A DNA stretch of 64,000 nt from Paludibacter sp. (lineage in GTDB: Bacteria; Bacteroidota; Bacteroidia; Bacteroidales; Paludibacteraceae): the NCBI GenBank assembly GCA_028690665.1, contig JAQVAV010000009.1:13320-77319 (forward strand), in the 5' to 3' direction. The position numbers and the translations under genes were made by a program. The stretch's first letter is position 1. Each line of letters starts with the position of its first letter. Below the pieces are notes generated by a model. That model was given only the letters and a program-made list of their open reading frames with translations. It did not search any database and was not told the origin of the DNA. Positions 46,791 through 56,622 of this stretch are shown here, piece after piece.

Positions 46791-47063
46791 TTTTGTACTT
46801 TTCTAATGTTTTATAATAAGATGAATGTAATTGAAATAAGAGATGTAAACGACCGAAAAAATATAAAAAACAACTGCTCAGGAATAATAGCCGGCCATTT
46901 TATTATCTGCAACATTTTTAAATTAACTTACAAAGAAAGTTCTTTTTTATTAGAAAACCAAGATGTTTTTATTGTTTTTCGATAAATAAAAGTTAATTCA
47001 CTGTGTACATGTATCTGTTTTCACTGTATATTTTATACTTTTATAGCCATTTAACCCGAAAAG

Positions 47064-47555
47064 ATGGCAGAAACATTACATATTGATCGTGCGGTAGGCA
47101 AAGCTGAAAAATATCAGTCACTTTTACCTCAAATTGAAGCCCTTATTAACGGAGAAAAAGATCAGACAGCCAATCTGGCGAATATTTCCGCCGTGCTTCA
47201 TGATGCATTTGGTTGGTGGTGGGTTGGTTTTTATTTAGTTAGAAATGATGAACTTGTGCTTGGTCCTTTTCAGGGACCCGTGGCCTGTACACGAATTCGT
47301 AAAGGAAAAGGTGTTTGCGGAATTGCCTGGTTTAAAGCGAAAAGCATTCTCGTTCCGGATGTTGAACAATTTTCTGGACATATTGCTTGTAGCAGTTTGT
47401 CTGTTTCCGAAATTGTGGTGCCTCTTTTTAATCATCAGGGAATTGTTGCCGGAGTGCTCGACATTGATAGTGAACGTTATGATGTTTTGGATGAAACGGA
47501 TGTTCACTATCTCGAACAATTAAGCGAAATTATCCGGAAACAAGACTTACTTTAG
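47064..47555 (+). CDS. msrC: Free methionine-(R)-sulfoxide reductase (GAF domain)
   Basis: A 163-residue single GAF domain. Cys75, Cys85 and Cys109 have the same spacing (10 and 24) as Cys84, Cys94 and Cys118 of the E. coli fRMsr. Motifs GPVACTRIRKGKGVCG and GHIACSS are those of the family. It repairs free methionine sulfoxide with thioredoxin. Monocistronic; its stop touches the pflA stop on the other strand. Confidence 0.92.
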   Translation: MAETLHIDRAVGKAEKYQSLLPQIEALINGEKDQTANLANISAVLHDAFGWWWVGFYLVRNDELVLGPFQGPVACTRIRKGKGVCGIAWFKAKSILVPDVEQFSGHIACSSLSVSEIVVPLFNHQGIVAGVLDIDSERYDVLDETDVHYLEQLSEIIRKQDLL

Positions 47556-48280
47556 TTAATGACTACTTCTTTGATGTACTGTTTGAAAATATCATGAGCC
47601 TTTTTTAGTTGTTCGGGAGTGTTTTGAGGCGTACCTTCTAATTGATATTTCCAGCCCAGAGCCTCATATTTGTGTATGCCTAGTTTGTGGTATGGCTGAA
47701 TTTCAATTTTTTGAACGTTGGACATGCCCTTCAAAAAATTGCCAAGGCGATGCAGATGTTCTTCGCTGTCAGTATGTCCCGGCACTAATACATATCTTAT
47801 CCATACCGGAATGTTTTGTGTTTGCAGATAAGATGCAAATTGCAGCGTATTTTTATTGGAAGTTCCGGTTATGGTTTTGTGAGTCGGTTTGTCTATCTCT
47901 TTAATGTCGAGTAATACTAAATCGGTGTATTGTAAAAGTTCTTTTACATCATCGGTCAGCAGACTTCCGTTTGTATCGATGCAAGTATTGAAATTTTCAG
48001 CCTTGAGCATTTTGAAAAAAGGAGTCAGAGCCGCAGCCTGTAAAAGAGGTTCTCCGCCGGAAACAGTTATTCCTCCCTTTTTACCAAAAAACGGACGCTG
48101 ACTACGAGCTAATTTTATAAGTTCATCGTAGGAGTGAAGTTTTGATGCTCCGGTTCTTTTAATGGTATCCGGATTGGCACAATACAGGCATTTGAAATTG
48201 CAGCCCTGAACAAAAATAACCATTCGGACACCGGGTCCGTCAAAGGTTCCTAATGATTCTATGGAATGAACTTTTAGCAT
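47552..48280 (-). CDS. pflA: Pyruvate formate-lyase activating enzyme
   Basis: A 242-residue radical SAM enzyme that installs the glycyl radical of PflB. The cluster cysteines are Cys27, Cys31 and Cys34 (CNFKCLYC), preceded by SLGTFDGPGVR, the PflA mark. It lies 65 bases downstream of pflB on the same strand. The 4-base overlap with the convergent msrC stop is seen. Active only under low-oxygen conditions. Confidence 0.96.
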   Translation of the reverse strand: MLKVHSIESLGTFDGPGVRMVIFVQGCNFKCLYCANPDTIKRTGASKLHSYDELIKLARSQRPFFGKKGGITVSGGEPLLQAAALTPFFKMLKAENFNTCIDTNGSLLTDDVKELLQYTDLVLLDIKEIDKPTHKTITGTSNKNTLQFASYLQTQNIPVWIRYVLVPGHTDSEEHLHRLGNFLKGMSNVQKIEIQPYHKLGIHKYEALGWKYQLEGTPQNTPEQLKKAHDIFKQYIKEVVIN

Positions 48281-48345
48281 TATTGATTTTTTGTAAACGC
48301 AAACGAGGAAAAAGCCGTTCAGGTTTAATCCGCGTTGCAGTTTTA

Positions 48346-50565
48346 TTACATGCTCTCGAAGAAACTTCTGGAAATTACTTCAAGTTGTTGCGCGCGCGTC
48401 AGTTTTACAAAGTTTACAGCGTAGCCTGACACCCGAATTGTCAGCTGCGGGTAGTTTTCCGGATTTTCCATTGCATCTTCAAGCATTTCGCGATTCAATA
48501 CATTTACATTCAGGTGATGAGCATTTTTGGCAAAATACCCATCCATAATGCTTGTCAGATTTTCACGACGTTGCTCATCGGTTGGCCCGAGTGTTTTCGG
48601 TACAATCGAGAATGTATTTGAAATTCCATCCTGCGCATGTGTATAGTCTAATTTCGAAACAGAACTCAGCGAAGCTAATGCTCCGTGCGTATCCCGTCCG
48701 TGCATGGGATTTGCTCCGGGAGCAAACGGTACACCTTTGGCCCGTCCATCCGGAGTTGCCCCTGTTTTGTGTCCGTAAACTACGTTCGAAGTGATGGTCA
48801 GAATGCTCAATGTTGGTTCGGCATTTTTATAAGTACCGTATTCTTTTAGTAAAGTATCGAAATATGCAGGAATTTCGCGGGCAAACATATCAACACGGTC
48901 ATCATCGTTTCCGTAGTATGGAAATTCTCCTTCAATATCAAAGCTTTGAGAAACTCCCGTTTCGTTGCGTATTACTTTTACTTTGGCGTATTTTATGGCT
49001 GAAAGAGAGTCGGTCACAATGCTTAAACCTGCTGCACCGTAAGCCAGATTGATACGCGGATTTGTGTCAATGAGTGACATTTGGGCTTTTTCGTAGTAAT
49101 ACTTGTCGTGCATGTAGTGAATAATGTTCATGGCATCGGCGTACACACGCGAAACCTGCTGCATGGCTAAACGGAAGTTGGCTATTACTTCGTCGAAGTT
49201 GAGTTCATCCGATTTTAACGGGGGAATGCCGTTAATTACCTGTTTTCCGGTAATTTCACAGCGTCCGGCATTGATAGCCAGCAAAAGCGTTTTGGCTAAG
49301 TTACATCGGGCGCCGAAGAATTGAATCTGTTTCCCGATTTCCTGATAAGATACGCAACAGGCTATTCCGTAATCGTCGCTGCAACGGTTGCTTTGCATCA
49401 GATCGTCATTTTCGTACTGGATAGACGATGTGTCAATAGAAACTTTAGAACAAAAAAGTTTAAAAGCTTCAGGCAGTCGTTCCGACCAAAGTACAGTCAT
49501 GTTTGGTTCGGGTGAAGGCCCGAGATTATATAAGGTTTGCAAAAAGCGGAATGATGTTTTGGTTACCTTGTGCCGGCCATCGGTCAATGTTCCTCCAATG
49601 GATTCGGTTACCCATGTCGGATCTCCGGCAAAAATTTCATTGTACGCATCCATGCGCAGATGCCTTACCATGCGCAGTTTCATGACAAACTGGTCGATCA
49701 GTTCCTGTGCATATTCTTCCGTAATAATACCTTCGGCAATATCTTTTTCAATAAAAATATCCAGAAATGAAGACACATTTCCCAGCGACATGGCGGCACC
49801 ATCTTGTTCCTTTACGGCAGCCAGATATCCCATGTACACCCATTGAACCGCTTCGCGGGCGTTTCCGGCCGGGCGTGTCAGGTCAAGTTTGTAAATACGG
49901 CCCAGTTCTTCAATTTCTTTCAACGCTTTTATTTGTTCCGAAACTTCTTCACGAAGTCTGATTTGTTCGTCGGTCATTGGGCCGGTCAGGCTCAGTTTGT
50001 CTTTTTCTTTGCTTTCAATCAGGCGTATTGTTCCATAAAGAGCTAATCTTCGGTAATCGCCTATGATGCGTCCCCGTGCATAGTTGTCAGGTAGTCCGGT
50101 AAGTATTCCCAGCGATCTGAACATCCTGATTTCAGGAGTATAAACGTCAAATACACCATCATTATGCGTTTTAGCATACTTGGTAAAAGTTTCTTTTACC
50201 TGGGGCGATATTTTGACTCCGTGTTCTGTACAGGCTTTTTCAACCACCGAAATGCCGCCATAAGGTTTCATGGCCCTTTTGAGCAGCTTGTCTGTTTGCA
50301 GTCCGACAATCAGTTCGTTTTCCCGGTCGATATATCCGGCCTTGTGTGAAGTTATGGTAGAAACAATTTCGTTATCAATTTCTCTTACTCCGTTGTTTGC
50401 GCGCTCTTCCTTGATGGCATTGAGGCATATTTGCCAGAGTTTCTGAGTCTTTTCAGTGGGTGGGCATAAAAAAGTTTCGTCTCCGTCGTAAGGAGAGATG
50501 TTTTGGGTAACAAAGTCACGAACAGCAATGCTGTTCAGCCATTTCCCAGATTTAAATTTATCCAT
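48346..50565 (-). CDS. pflB: Formate C-acetyltransferase (pyruvate formate-lyase)
   Basis: A 739-residue glycyl radical enzyme that splits pyruvate and CoA to acetyl-CoA and formate. The Cys-Cys pair is in GIACCVSYQ, and the glycyl radical site is Gly714 in RVSGYAVNF. Length is close to E. coli PflB (759). It is followed by its activase. It shows that the organism can ferment without oxygen. A possible short leader transcript with promoter and terminator stands upstream on the same strand. Confidence 0.97.
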   Translation of the reverse strand: MDKFKSGKWLNSIAVRDFVTQNISPYDGDETFLCPPTEKTQKLWQICLNAIKEERANNGVREIDNEIVSTITSHKAGYIDRENELIVGLQTDKLLKRAMKPYGGISVVEKACTEHGVKISPQVKETFTKYAKTHNDGVFDVYTPEIRMFRSLGILTGLPDNYARGRIIGDYRRLALYGTIRLIESKEKDKLSLTGPMTDEQIRLREEVSEQIKALKEIEELGRIYKLDLTRPAGNAREAVQWVYMGYLAAVKEQDGAAMSLGNVSSFLDIFIEKDIAEGIITEEYAQELIDQFVMKLRMVRHLRMDAYNEIFAGDPTWVTESIGGTLTDGRHKVTKTSFRFLQTLYNLGPSPEPNMTVLWSERLPEAFKLFCSKVSIDTSSIQYENDDLMQSNRCSDDYGIACCVSYQEIGKQIQFFGARCNLAKTLLLAINAGRCEITGKQVINGIPPLKSDELNFDEVIANFRLAMQQVSRVYADAMNIIHYMHDKYYYEKAQMSLIDTNPRINLAYGAAGLSIVTDSLSAIKYAKVKVIRNETGVSQSFDIEGEFPYYGNDDDRVDMFAREIPAYFDTLLKEYGTYKNAEPTLSILTITSNVVYGHKTGATPDGRAKGVPFAPGANPMHGRDTHGALASLSSVSKLDYTHAQDGISNTFSIVPKTLGPTDEQRRENLTSIMDGYFAKNAHHLNVNVLNREMLEDAMENPENYPQLTIRVSGYAVNFVKLTRAQQLEVISRSFFESM

Positions 50566-50721
50566 ATTTATGAATTGTAGAGATGTATAATAAATAGTCT
50601 GAATAACTATTTACAAATTTATAGTGTGTTTTGTTTAGTCTCAATAGCAATAAATGGTGATTACGCTTTGAATTTTTACCGTCTTTTATGGAATAGTTGC
50701 AAGGTTTATATCTTTACAAAT

Positions 50722-50752
50722 AAAAAAGCAGCTACGATGGATATGTAACTGC
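50722..50752 (-). terminator. Hairpin terminator or attenuator upstream of pflB
   Basis: On the minus strand GCAGTTAC / GTAGCTGC with one mismatch and a 9-base loop, followed by T6. It lies 160 bases upstream of the pflB ATG. Confidence 0.6.
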
Positions 50753-50831
50753 CGATTTGCCCTGATGACTTCATGAAATTTGGAAGTGTATAAATCAAAT
50801 TTTGTCATGAGTTGCAAAGCTTTCTCAATTC
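50722..50831 (-). ncRNA. Candidate short transcript (leader or small RNA) upstream of pflB
   Basis: A TACTTTTG -7 box (50837-50844, minus strand) precedes about 110 bases that end in the terminator at 50722-50752. This could be a small RNA, or a leader in which termination controls pflB. A short frame MTKFDLYTSKFHEVIRANRQ runs through the same stretch, so a leader peptide is also possible. No known RNA family is recognised. Confidence 0.35.
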
Positions 50832-50836
50832 GGCTG

Positions 50837-50844
50837 CAAAAGTA
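50837..50844 (-). promoter_or_regulatory. -7 box upstream of pflB
   Basis: On the minus strand TACTTTTG with TTTT 19 bases upstream (near the TTTG -33 form). It is about 270 bases before the pflB ATG, in a 604-base gene-free stretch (50566-51169) that otherwise shows no gene. Confidence 0.45.
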
Positions 50845-51169
50845 CACAAAAGAATTTGTACTGAAAAACATTTTGTTTAGCTCTGTAATATCCATAATAG
50901 TGACGCCGAAAAATAATTGAATCAGACTGTCTTTGTTTAGAATAAAAGAATTAATGCTCTTTTTTTACAGTGAATTAAATGAATATTTTATGTGCGTTTC
51001 CGATTGACAGAGATGACCGGAAAACGTATCCTATTAGAAAAAAAGCGAGATGACGAAAGTGGTCGAAGAGTTGTCAAGACTCGATTTAAATTATAAATGT
51101 TCCGAAAAGGGCTTCATTTAATCCAATAAAAAATTGTATTTTCGCACCCTCTCAGAAACACATTGTTAC

Positions 51170-52051
51170 ATGAAGAAAATTGCCTTTATCATCAATCCGA
51201 TTTCCGGAACAGTCAAAAAAGAATCATTGCCAAATCTTATCAGGGAGGTGATGGACCGGAATCATTTTGATGTTGAGGTGGCTTTTACAGAATACAGAGG
51301 ACACGGTAGCAAGCTTGCCAGGAGTTATGTCGAACGGGAATTCCATGCTGTGGTTGCAGTCGGAGGAGATGGTACCGTGAATGAAATTGCACGGGAGTTG
51401 ATTCATACTCCGGTTTCTTTGGGGATTCTTCCTATCGGGTCTGGCAACGGACTTGCCCGGCATTTGGGGATTTCTATGAACCAACGCAAGGCATTAGAAC
51501 AAATAAACAGGAGTGAATCTATTTTTATTGATTATGGAGTTGTAAATAAACAACCGTTCTTTTGCACTTGTGGGACTGGCTTTGATGCTTATGTAAGCAT
51601 GGAGTTTGCCAAAGGACAGAGACGTGGTATCGTTTCGTATATCGAAAAAATGATTACTGGCTATTTTAATTATAAGTCGCAAAACTACCATATTAAAGGA
51701 AAAGAGATCGATTTTAAAACAAAAGCTTTTGTAATAACTTTTGCCAATGCTTCCCAATGGGGAAATAACGCCTATATTGCACCCCAGGCCAGTGTGCAGG
51801 ACGGAATGCTTGATATTTCCATTATGAGTAATTTTCCGGTTATTGCAATACCTTCTCTCGCATTACAACTTTTTACTAAAACTATTGATAAAGATTTGTT
51901 TATGACAACACTTCGTTCAAATGAAATTACTTTGTACCGGGACGAGATAGGCCCTTTTCATTACGATGGAGAGCCTTATGTGGAAGGAAAAGAAATTCGA
52001 ATTAAAATAGTTGCGGAAGGATTAAAGGTGCTCACCGAAAAACGGTTCTGA
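51170..52051 (+). CDS. Diacylglycerol kinase/lipid kinase family protein (YegS-like)
   Basis: A 293-residue kinase. The start MKKIAFIINPISGT is the family start (ATG 51170; a GTA-proximal upstream start at 51134 adds unrelated residues). GGDGTVNE is at 65-72 and LPIGSGNGLARHLGI follows, the nucleotide and lipid-binding marks of DAG/sphingosine-type kinases. It should phosphorylate a membrane lipid. Cytoplasmic, membrane-associated. Neighbours give no further hint. Confidence 0.88.
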   Translation: MKKIAFIINPISGTVKKESLPNLIREVMDRNHFDVEVAFTEYRGHGSKLARSYVEREFHAVVAVGGDGTVNEIARELIHTPVSLGILPIGSGNGLARHLGISMNQRKALEQINRSESIFIDYGVVNKQPFFCTCGTGFDAYVSMEFAKGQRRGIVSYIEKMITGYFNYKSQNYHIKGKEIDFKTKAFVITFANASQWGNNAYIAPQASVQDGMLDISIMSNFPVIAIPSLALQLFTKTIDKDLFMTTLRSNEITLYRDEIGPFHYDGEPYVEGKEIRIKIVAEGLKVLTEKRF

Positions 52052-52075
52052 AAAAGTCAGGACGGTCTCAATAAA

Positions 52076-52104
52076 AATCCTGTCTCCTTATTGAAGACAG
52101 AATT
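52076..52104 (-). terminator. Terminator of lysA
   Basis: On the minus strand AATTCTGTCT / AGACAGGATT (one G-T pair) with a 9-base loop and T5. Confidence 0.75.
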
Positions 52105-52125
52105 TCATTATATAAAATCCATTGA

Positions 52126-53286
52126 TTACTTTAATTCGTCAGAAGTATATGCTTTTGGTAATTTGCGTAGATTATATTGCGATGCCATGATTTCTCCATA
52201 GGCGCCGGCAGAACGTAGGGCTATTATGTCACCGCGTTTCGTCCCATTCATGGAATAGTCCTTGGCAAAAGTATCCGATGATTCGCAAATAGGTCCTACA
52301 ACATCATATTTTTCCTCAGGAAGATCCGAACTCAGATTTTCGATCCGATGGTATGCCTGATAAAGAGCAGGACGGATTAATTCGGTGAAGCCTGCATCAA
52401 GAATGGCAAACTTTTTCGAAGTTCCTTCCTTTACGTAAAGAACTTTTGAAATAAGGCTGCCGCATTGTGCCACTACCGAGCGTCCTAATTCGAAATGAAG
52501 GGTTTGATCGTCATGCAAAGAGAGATGATGACTGAAAACTTTGAAATAGCTTTCGAAATCAGGTATCGGAAAATGATTCGGATGTTCGTAATTGATGCCT
52601 AATCCGCCTCCGACATTGATATGTTTAAGTTTAATCCCGCGATTTTCAAAATATTCCTGAAGTTCATTAATTCTTACACATAATGCCTGAAATGAAGACA
52701 TGTCGGTAATTTGCGATCCGATATGAAAATGAATCCCGACAAGGTGAATGTTGGGTAATGTTTTTATCAGGTCAGTTACTTTGTCAAGTTCACTCATGTT
52801 GATCCCGAATTTATTTTCGTTCAGACCGGTAGTGATATAATGATGGGTATGTGCACTTACATTCGGGTTAATACGCAAAGCCACGCTTGCCTTTTTGTTT
52901 TTTGCACCAGCCAGTTCATTGATAACTTCCAGTTCCGGAATTGATTCAACATTAAAACAAAAAATGTCATTGTCCAATCCAAGATTGATTTCCCAGTCGG
53001 CTTTCCCGACTCCGGCAAAAACAACTTTAGACGCAGGTATCCCTGCATCAATAGCGGCCTGAACTTCACCTCCGCTTACACAGTCAGCTCCAAGTCCGGC
53101 TTCCATGATAGTTTTTAAAACGCTAGGGTTTACATTGGCTTTCATGGCATAATGAACCTGAAAATTCAGGTTTGCCGTTTGCTCGTTTATTTCTTGAAGC
53201 GTCGAACGCAGTACGTCCAGATCATAGTAATAAAACGGGGTTTGTATCTCTTTGAGTTTATTTACAGGGTAATTCGCTTTGATCAT
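52126..53286 (-). CDS. lysA: Diaminopimelate decarboxylase
   Basis: A 386-residue PLP enzyme that makes lysine from meso-diaminopimelate. Lys49 in YAMKANVNP binds PLP; HINVGGGLGINY and CESSDTFA are the glycine loop and the active-site cysteine region. The start is ATG 53286 (a TTG at 53316 would add ten unrelated residues). It lies downstream of lysC on the same strand, so lysine synthesis genes are together, but a hairpin stands between them. Confidence 0.95.
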   Translation of the reverse strand: MIKANYPVNKLKEIQTPFYYYDLDVLRSTLQEINEQTANLNFQVHYAMKANVNPSVLKTIMEAGLGADCVSGGEVQAAIDAGIPASKVVFAGVGKADWEINLGLDNDIFCFNVESIPELEVINELAGAKNKKASVALRINPNVSAHTHHYITTGLNENKFGINMSELDKVTDLIKTLPNIHLVGIHFHIGSQITDMSSFQALCVRINELQEYFENRGIKLKHINVGGGLGINYEHPNHFPIPDFESYFKVFSHHLSLHDDQTLHFELGRSVVAQCGSLISKVLYVKEGTSKKFAILDAGFTELIRPALYQAYHRIENLSSDLPEEKYDVVGPICESSDTFAKDYSMNGTKRGDIIALRSAGAYGEIMASQYNLRKLPKAYTSDELK

Positions 53287-53301
53287 AAATTGAAGTTTAA
53301 T

Positions 53302-53335
53302 AAAAAACCGACTCAAGTTGATTGAAGCCGGTTTT
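53302..53335 (-). terminator. Hairpin between lysC and lysA
   Basis: On the minus strand AAAACCGGCT / AGTCGGTTTT (one G-T pair) with a 12-base loop and T-rich tail. It may partly stop transcription before lysA. Confidence 0.6.
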
Positions 53336-53351
53336 GAAAATATTATAAGAA

Positions 53352-54665
53352 TTATTCAAAAAGTCCATGGCTTAAAGCTTTCAGGGCTCGTTGCTTATCT
53401 GTAGCTTTAATCAGGAACGAAATATTGTAATTGCTTCCTCCGTAAGAAATCATTCGCACCGGAATATCTTTCAAGGCAGCCACTGCTTTTGCCTGATAAC
53501 CTACGTTTTCACTTGGAAGATCTCCAACTACGCAGATAATCACCATGTCAGTGTCCACTGTTACTGTCCCGAGTTTCTTCAGGCTGTTTACAATTTCATC
53601 TATACGCTTAGTGTTGTCTACGGTGACAGAAACACCGACTTCCGAGGTGGTAATCATATCAATAGATGTTTGATATGTTTCGAAAATTTCGAATACTTTG
53701 CGCAGAAAACCGTAAGCCAGTAACATACGGCCCGATTTGATTTTGATAGCCGTAATATTATCTTTTGCAGCTACCGCCTGAATCGTACCTTTTTTGCTTT
53801 GCATGGAAATCAATGTACCATGTGCTTTGGGTTCCATTGTATTCAGCAGGCGAACCGGAATATTGTTTAATTTTGCCGGCAGGATACAAGTAGGATGCAA
53901 AATTTTTGCTCCGAAATATGCCAATTCAGCAGCTTCTTCGAAATGCAAATAAGGAACAGGTTGCGTTCCTTCAACAAAACGAGGATCGTTATTGTGCATT
54001 CCGTCAATATCCGTCCATATTTGTATTTCTTCGGCTTTAATGGCAGCACCGATTAAAGATGCTGTATAGTCGCTGCCTCCGCGTTGAAGGTTATCTATTT
54101 CTCCATAAAAGTTACGGCATATATATCCCTGAGTGATATAAAGAGTTTTGCCTGGTTGCAATTGCAGCTGTTTTTCTAAATTTTCAGCAATATAAGCAGT
54201 GTCAGGTTCCGAGTTTTTGTCAATCCTCATATATTCAAGAGCAGGCAACAGAGTACTGTTTTCTCCGGTTTCCTTCAGATAAAGTTGAAATATATTGGTT
54301 GAAAGTAATTCGCCCTGAGACAAAATAGCTTTTTCTTCGAATAATGTAAATACCGCTTTCGAGAATGAACGCAGGTACTCAAAATGAGATTTTATAATTT
54401 TTTTTGCTTCGGTTTTATATTCGGCAGTCGAATACAATTCTTCTATTACATCAATATACTTTTGCTCGAGTGTGTTGATTTTTTCTAATGCTCCGGAAGG
54501 ATTGTTTTTGTAAAAGTAGTCCGAAATTTCAACAAGGCTGTTGGTTGTGCCGGACATGGCTGAAAGAACAACAATTTTTTGTTCTCCATCGCAAATAAGT
54601 TTAGCAACATCTTTCATGCGTGCTGCTGAACCTACAGATGTTCCACCGAATTTTAATACTTTCAT
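53352..54665 (-). CDS. lysC: Aspartate kinase
   Basis: A 437-residue monofunctional aspartate kinase, the first step of lysine, threonine and methionine synthesis. KFGGTSVG is at 4-11, then the aspartate site GRGGSDYTA-like QRGGSDYTASL, and two ACT domains in the last 140 residues (IDMITTSEVGVSVTVD, VRMISYGGSNYNISFLI) for feedback control. The length is typical. It has its own -7 box (54707-54714). Confidence 0.94.
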   Translation of the reverse strand: MKVLKFGGTSVGSAARMKDVAKLICDGEQKIVVLSAMSGTTNSLVEISDYFYKNNPSGALEKINTLEQKYIDVIEELYSTAEYKTEAKKIIKSHFEYLRSFSKAVFTLFEEKAILSQGELLSTNIFQLYLKETGENSTLLPALEYMRIDKNSEPDTAYIAENLEKQLQLQPGKTLYITQGYICRNFYGEIDNLQRGGSDYTASLIGAAIKAEEIQIWTDIDGMHNNDPRFVEGTQPVPYLHFEEAAELAYFGAKILHPTCILPAKLNNIPVRLLNTMEPKAHGTLISMQSKKGTIQAVAAKDNITAIKIKSGRMLLAYGFLRKVFEIFETYQTSIDMITTSEVGVSVTVDNTKRIDEIVNSLKKLGTVTVDTDMVIICVVGDLPSENVGYQAKAVAALKDIPVRMISYGGSNYNISFLIKATDKQRALKALSHGLFE

Positions 54666-54706
54666 TTCTTATTCGTTGTATATTAATTGGATAAAGTTTT
54701 GAACTG

Positions 54707-54714
54707 CAAAAGTA
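54707..54714 (-). promoter_or_regulatory. -7 box for lysC
   Basis: On the minus strand TACTTTTG, 41 bases before the ATG. The rest of the 341-base gap up to the tRNA (54666-55006) shows no gene; only the tRNA terminator is recognised. Confidence 0.5.
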
Positions 54715-54975
54715 ATATTTTTCCCCGATTCTTTCATTTATTAATCCGATTAATTGCTTTATATTTGTCTTAAAAAGAACCATGTTTGTGACAAACAGAA
54801 CAAATTAAAGCTGATTTTACTTCTTAATTGATTTTAATAGAACTTATACCTTTATAATGAATTGCTTTGTGGTGGAAACAAATTGAATAGATAATTGGTT
54901 CTCTTGCAACGCGGTTATGGTAAAAATAATTACGAAAAAATTGGATACAATAGTCCGTCTGGTGAGTTATAACAA

Positions 54976-55003
54976 AAAAGGAAGAGTATTTACTCTTCCT
55001 TTT
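54976..55003 (-). terminator. Terminator after tRNA-His
   Basis: On the minus strand a 13-bp stem AAAAGGAAGAGTA and its complement with a very short loop, then T6. Confidence 0.8.
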
Positions 55004-55006
55004 CGG

Positions 55007-55081
<75 letters not shown>

Positions 55082-55194
55082 GTGTTTTGCGGTTGCAAAG
55101 ATAATACAGCTATTGAATTTGTGCAATACTTTTCTGTGAAAAACGAACTCTTTTTTTAAACTGCTAAATATCAATTTATTAAAATGATGCGCCG

Positions 55195-55881
55195 ATGAGA
55201 TTTTATCTTTCAAATGAAAAACTTGATAATGAAATTGTTGAAATTAAGCAAAAAATAAAGCTTTCGATGAACGGTGTTGTGGCTGATCAGATGAAAGAAA
55301 GCGGAATTCGATACAAACAAAATTTTGGCGTTTCTGTGGTACGCTTGCGTGAAATTGCAGCAGAATATAGCCCAGATACGGATCTTGCTAAAAGACTTTG
55401 GATGTCGGGAATTCGTGAGGCTATGATTCTGTCCACTTTGTTGCAGCCTGCCGGAGAGATGACTCAGAAAGATGCGAAGCTCCTGATTTTAGAAATGGAT
55501 AATTCCGAACTTGTAGAGCAGTCGACCATGAATTTGCTTCGTAAACTAAGTTTTGCCAAAGATTTGGTTTTGGATTGTATGAACTCCGAGGAGAAATGGG
55601 TGATAATGACCTGTTTTATGCTCGCCGTTCGTGTTTATACTGATTTTAATACAGAAGAGTTGATGAAAATTGTAGATGCTGCTGTTATGAATGCGTCAAA
55701 CCCGGAGGTAAATATATATAAAACTGCTGCTTTGTGTCTGGGCCGTTTTTGCAGAAGAGACCCGGGTATCAGGGACTATGTTGAACTGGCCCTGGATAAC
55801 CGGTTGACCGGAAATACGATTGCAGAGCGATATGTGCTGGAAGAGGTGAAAAATGAGATTTTATTTTTGAGTGATTTATAA
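55195..55881 (+). CDS. AlkD-like DNA alkylation repair/HEAT-repeat protein
   Basis: A 228-residue all-helical protein made of HEAT-like repeats, similar in pattern to the DNA alkylation repair (AlkD) family: NFGVSVVRLREIAAEY, LAKRLWMSGIREAMILSTLL, and EKWVIMTCFMLA. Real AlkD has specific aromatic and acidic residues that I could not confirm here, so glycosylase activity is uncertain. It stands before fur without an obvious shared transcript. Confidence 0.65.
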   Translation: MRFYLSNEKLDNEIVEIKQKIKLSMNGVVADQMKESGIRYKQNFGVSVVRLREIAAEYSPDTDLAKRLWMSGIREAMILSTLLQPAGEMTQKDAKLLILEMDNSELVEQSTMNLLRKLSFAKDLVLDCMNSEEKWVIMTCFMLAVRVYTDFNTEELMKIVDAAVMNASNPEVNIYKTAALCLGRFCRRDPGIRDYVELALDNRLTGNTIAERYVLEEVKNEILFLSDL

Positions 55882-55902
55882 ATAACGTAACATAAAAAAT
55901 TG

Positions 55903-55910
55903 TACTTTTG
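55903..55910 (+). promoter_or_regulatory. -7 box for fur
   Basis: TACTTTTG, 47 bases before the ATG at 55958. Confidence 0.5.
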
Positions 55911-55957
55911 TAAGCCAACAGGCTGATTTTGCCCATAGTGCTAAAATTGTTTCCCGG

Positions 55958-56422
55958 ATGAAAGAAGATAACTCGTTAGAGGAAGTTAAAGAGATTTTTT
56001 CAGATTATCTGACTAAAAAAAAACATAGAAAGACTCCTGAACGATTTGCTATACTTGAACATATTTATACTCATCGGGGCCATTTCGATGCCGAAATGTT
56101 GTATAATATGATGCAGGAAGATTACCGCGTAAGTTTGGCTACAATTTACAATACGCTTGATCTTTTACTGGATTGCAGTCTGATACTAAAACATCCTTTT
56201 GTGGGTCAGACGGCTCAATTTGAGAAAACATTCGGGACGGGATTTCATCATCACTTAGTATGTTCAAAATGTGGAAGTGTTAAGGAATTCTCGGACATGA
56301 AAATACGCAGGACTTTACAGGCTAAAAAATTTGCAAGTTTTGAAACTACTCATTATTCTCTTTATTTGTATGGAATATGCAGTAAATGCAGGAAAGAGAT
56401 GAATAGTAAAAAAAATAAGTAA
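55958..56422 (+). CDS. Fur-family transcriptional regulator
   Basis: A 154-residue regulator: winged helix at about 20-90 (RKTPERFAILEHIY, SLATIYNTLDLL), then the metal/dimer part with HHHLVCSKCGSVKEF and a second CSKC near the end, giving the Cys4 structural zinc site. It may control iron, zinc or peroxide genes. The purA gene follows 200 bases later, a frequent neighbour in Bacteroidota. Confidence 0.9.
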   Translation: MKEDNSLEEVKEIFSDYLTKKKHRKTPERFAILEHIYTHRGHFDAEMLYNMMQEDYRVSLATIYNTLDLLLDCSLILKHPFVGQTAQFEKTFGTGFHHHLVCSKCGSVKEFSDMKIRRTLQAKKFASFETTHYSLYLYGICSKCRKEMNSKKNK

Positions 56423-56622
56423 TTACACTGTTTTCTATATAAAAAATACATACGACATCCAGAGCAAAGTTAAACCTGTTTTTGTGATGGATTAAAAAAA
56501 TAATTATTTACAGATAAAATACTTGTGAGAAATAAGTTCACACACAAAGATGCGATTAAAAACATTTTGTGTCTTGATTCCGGAAATCATCGGAATTCTC
56601 CTGGTTTTTAAAATTTAAACAG

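Noticed and set aside
50686-50895. 69-codon minus-strand frame upstream of pflB
   Set aside because: It runs through a promoter-like box and a terminator hairpin; a non-coding leader explains the region better, although a shorter leader peptide is possible.
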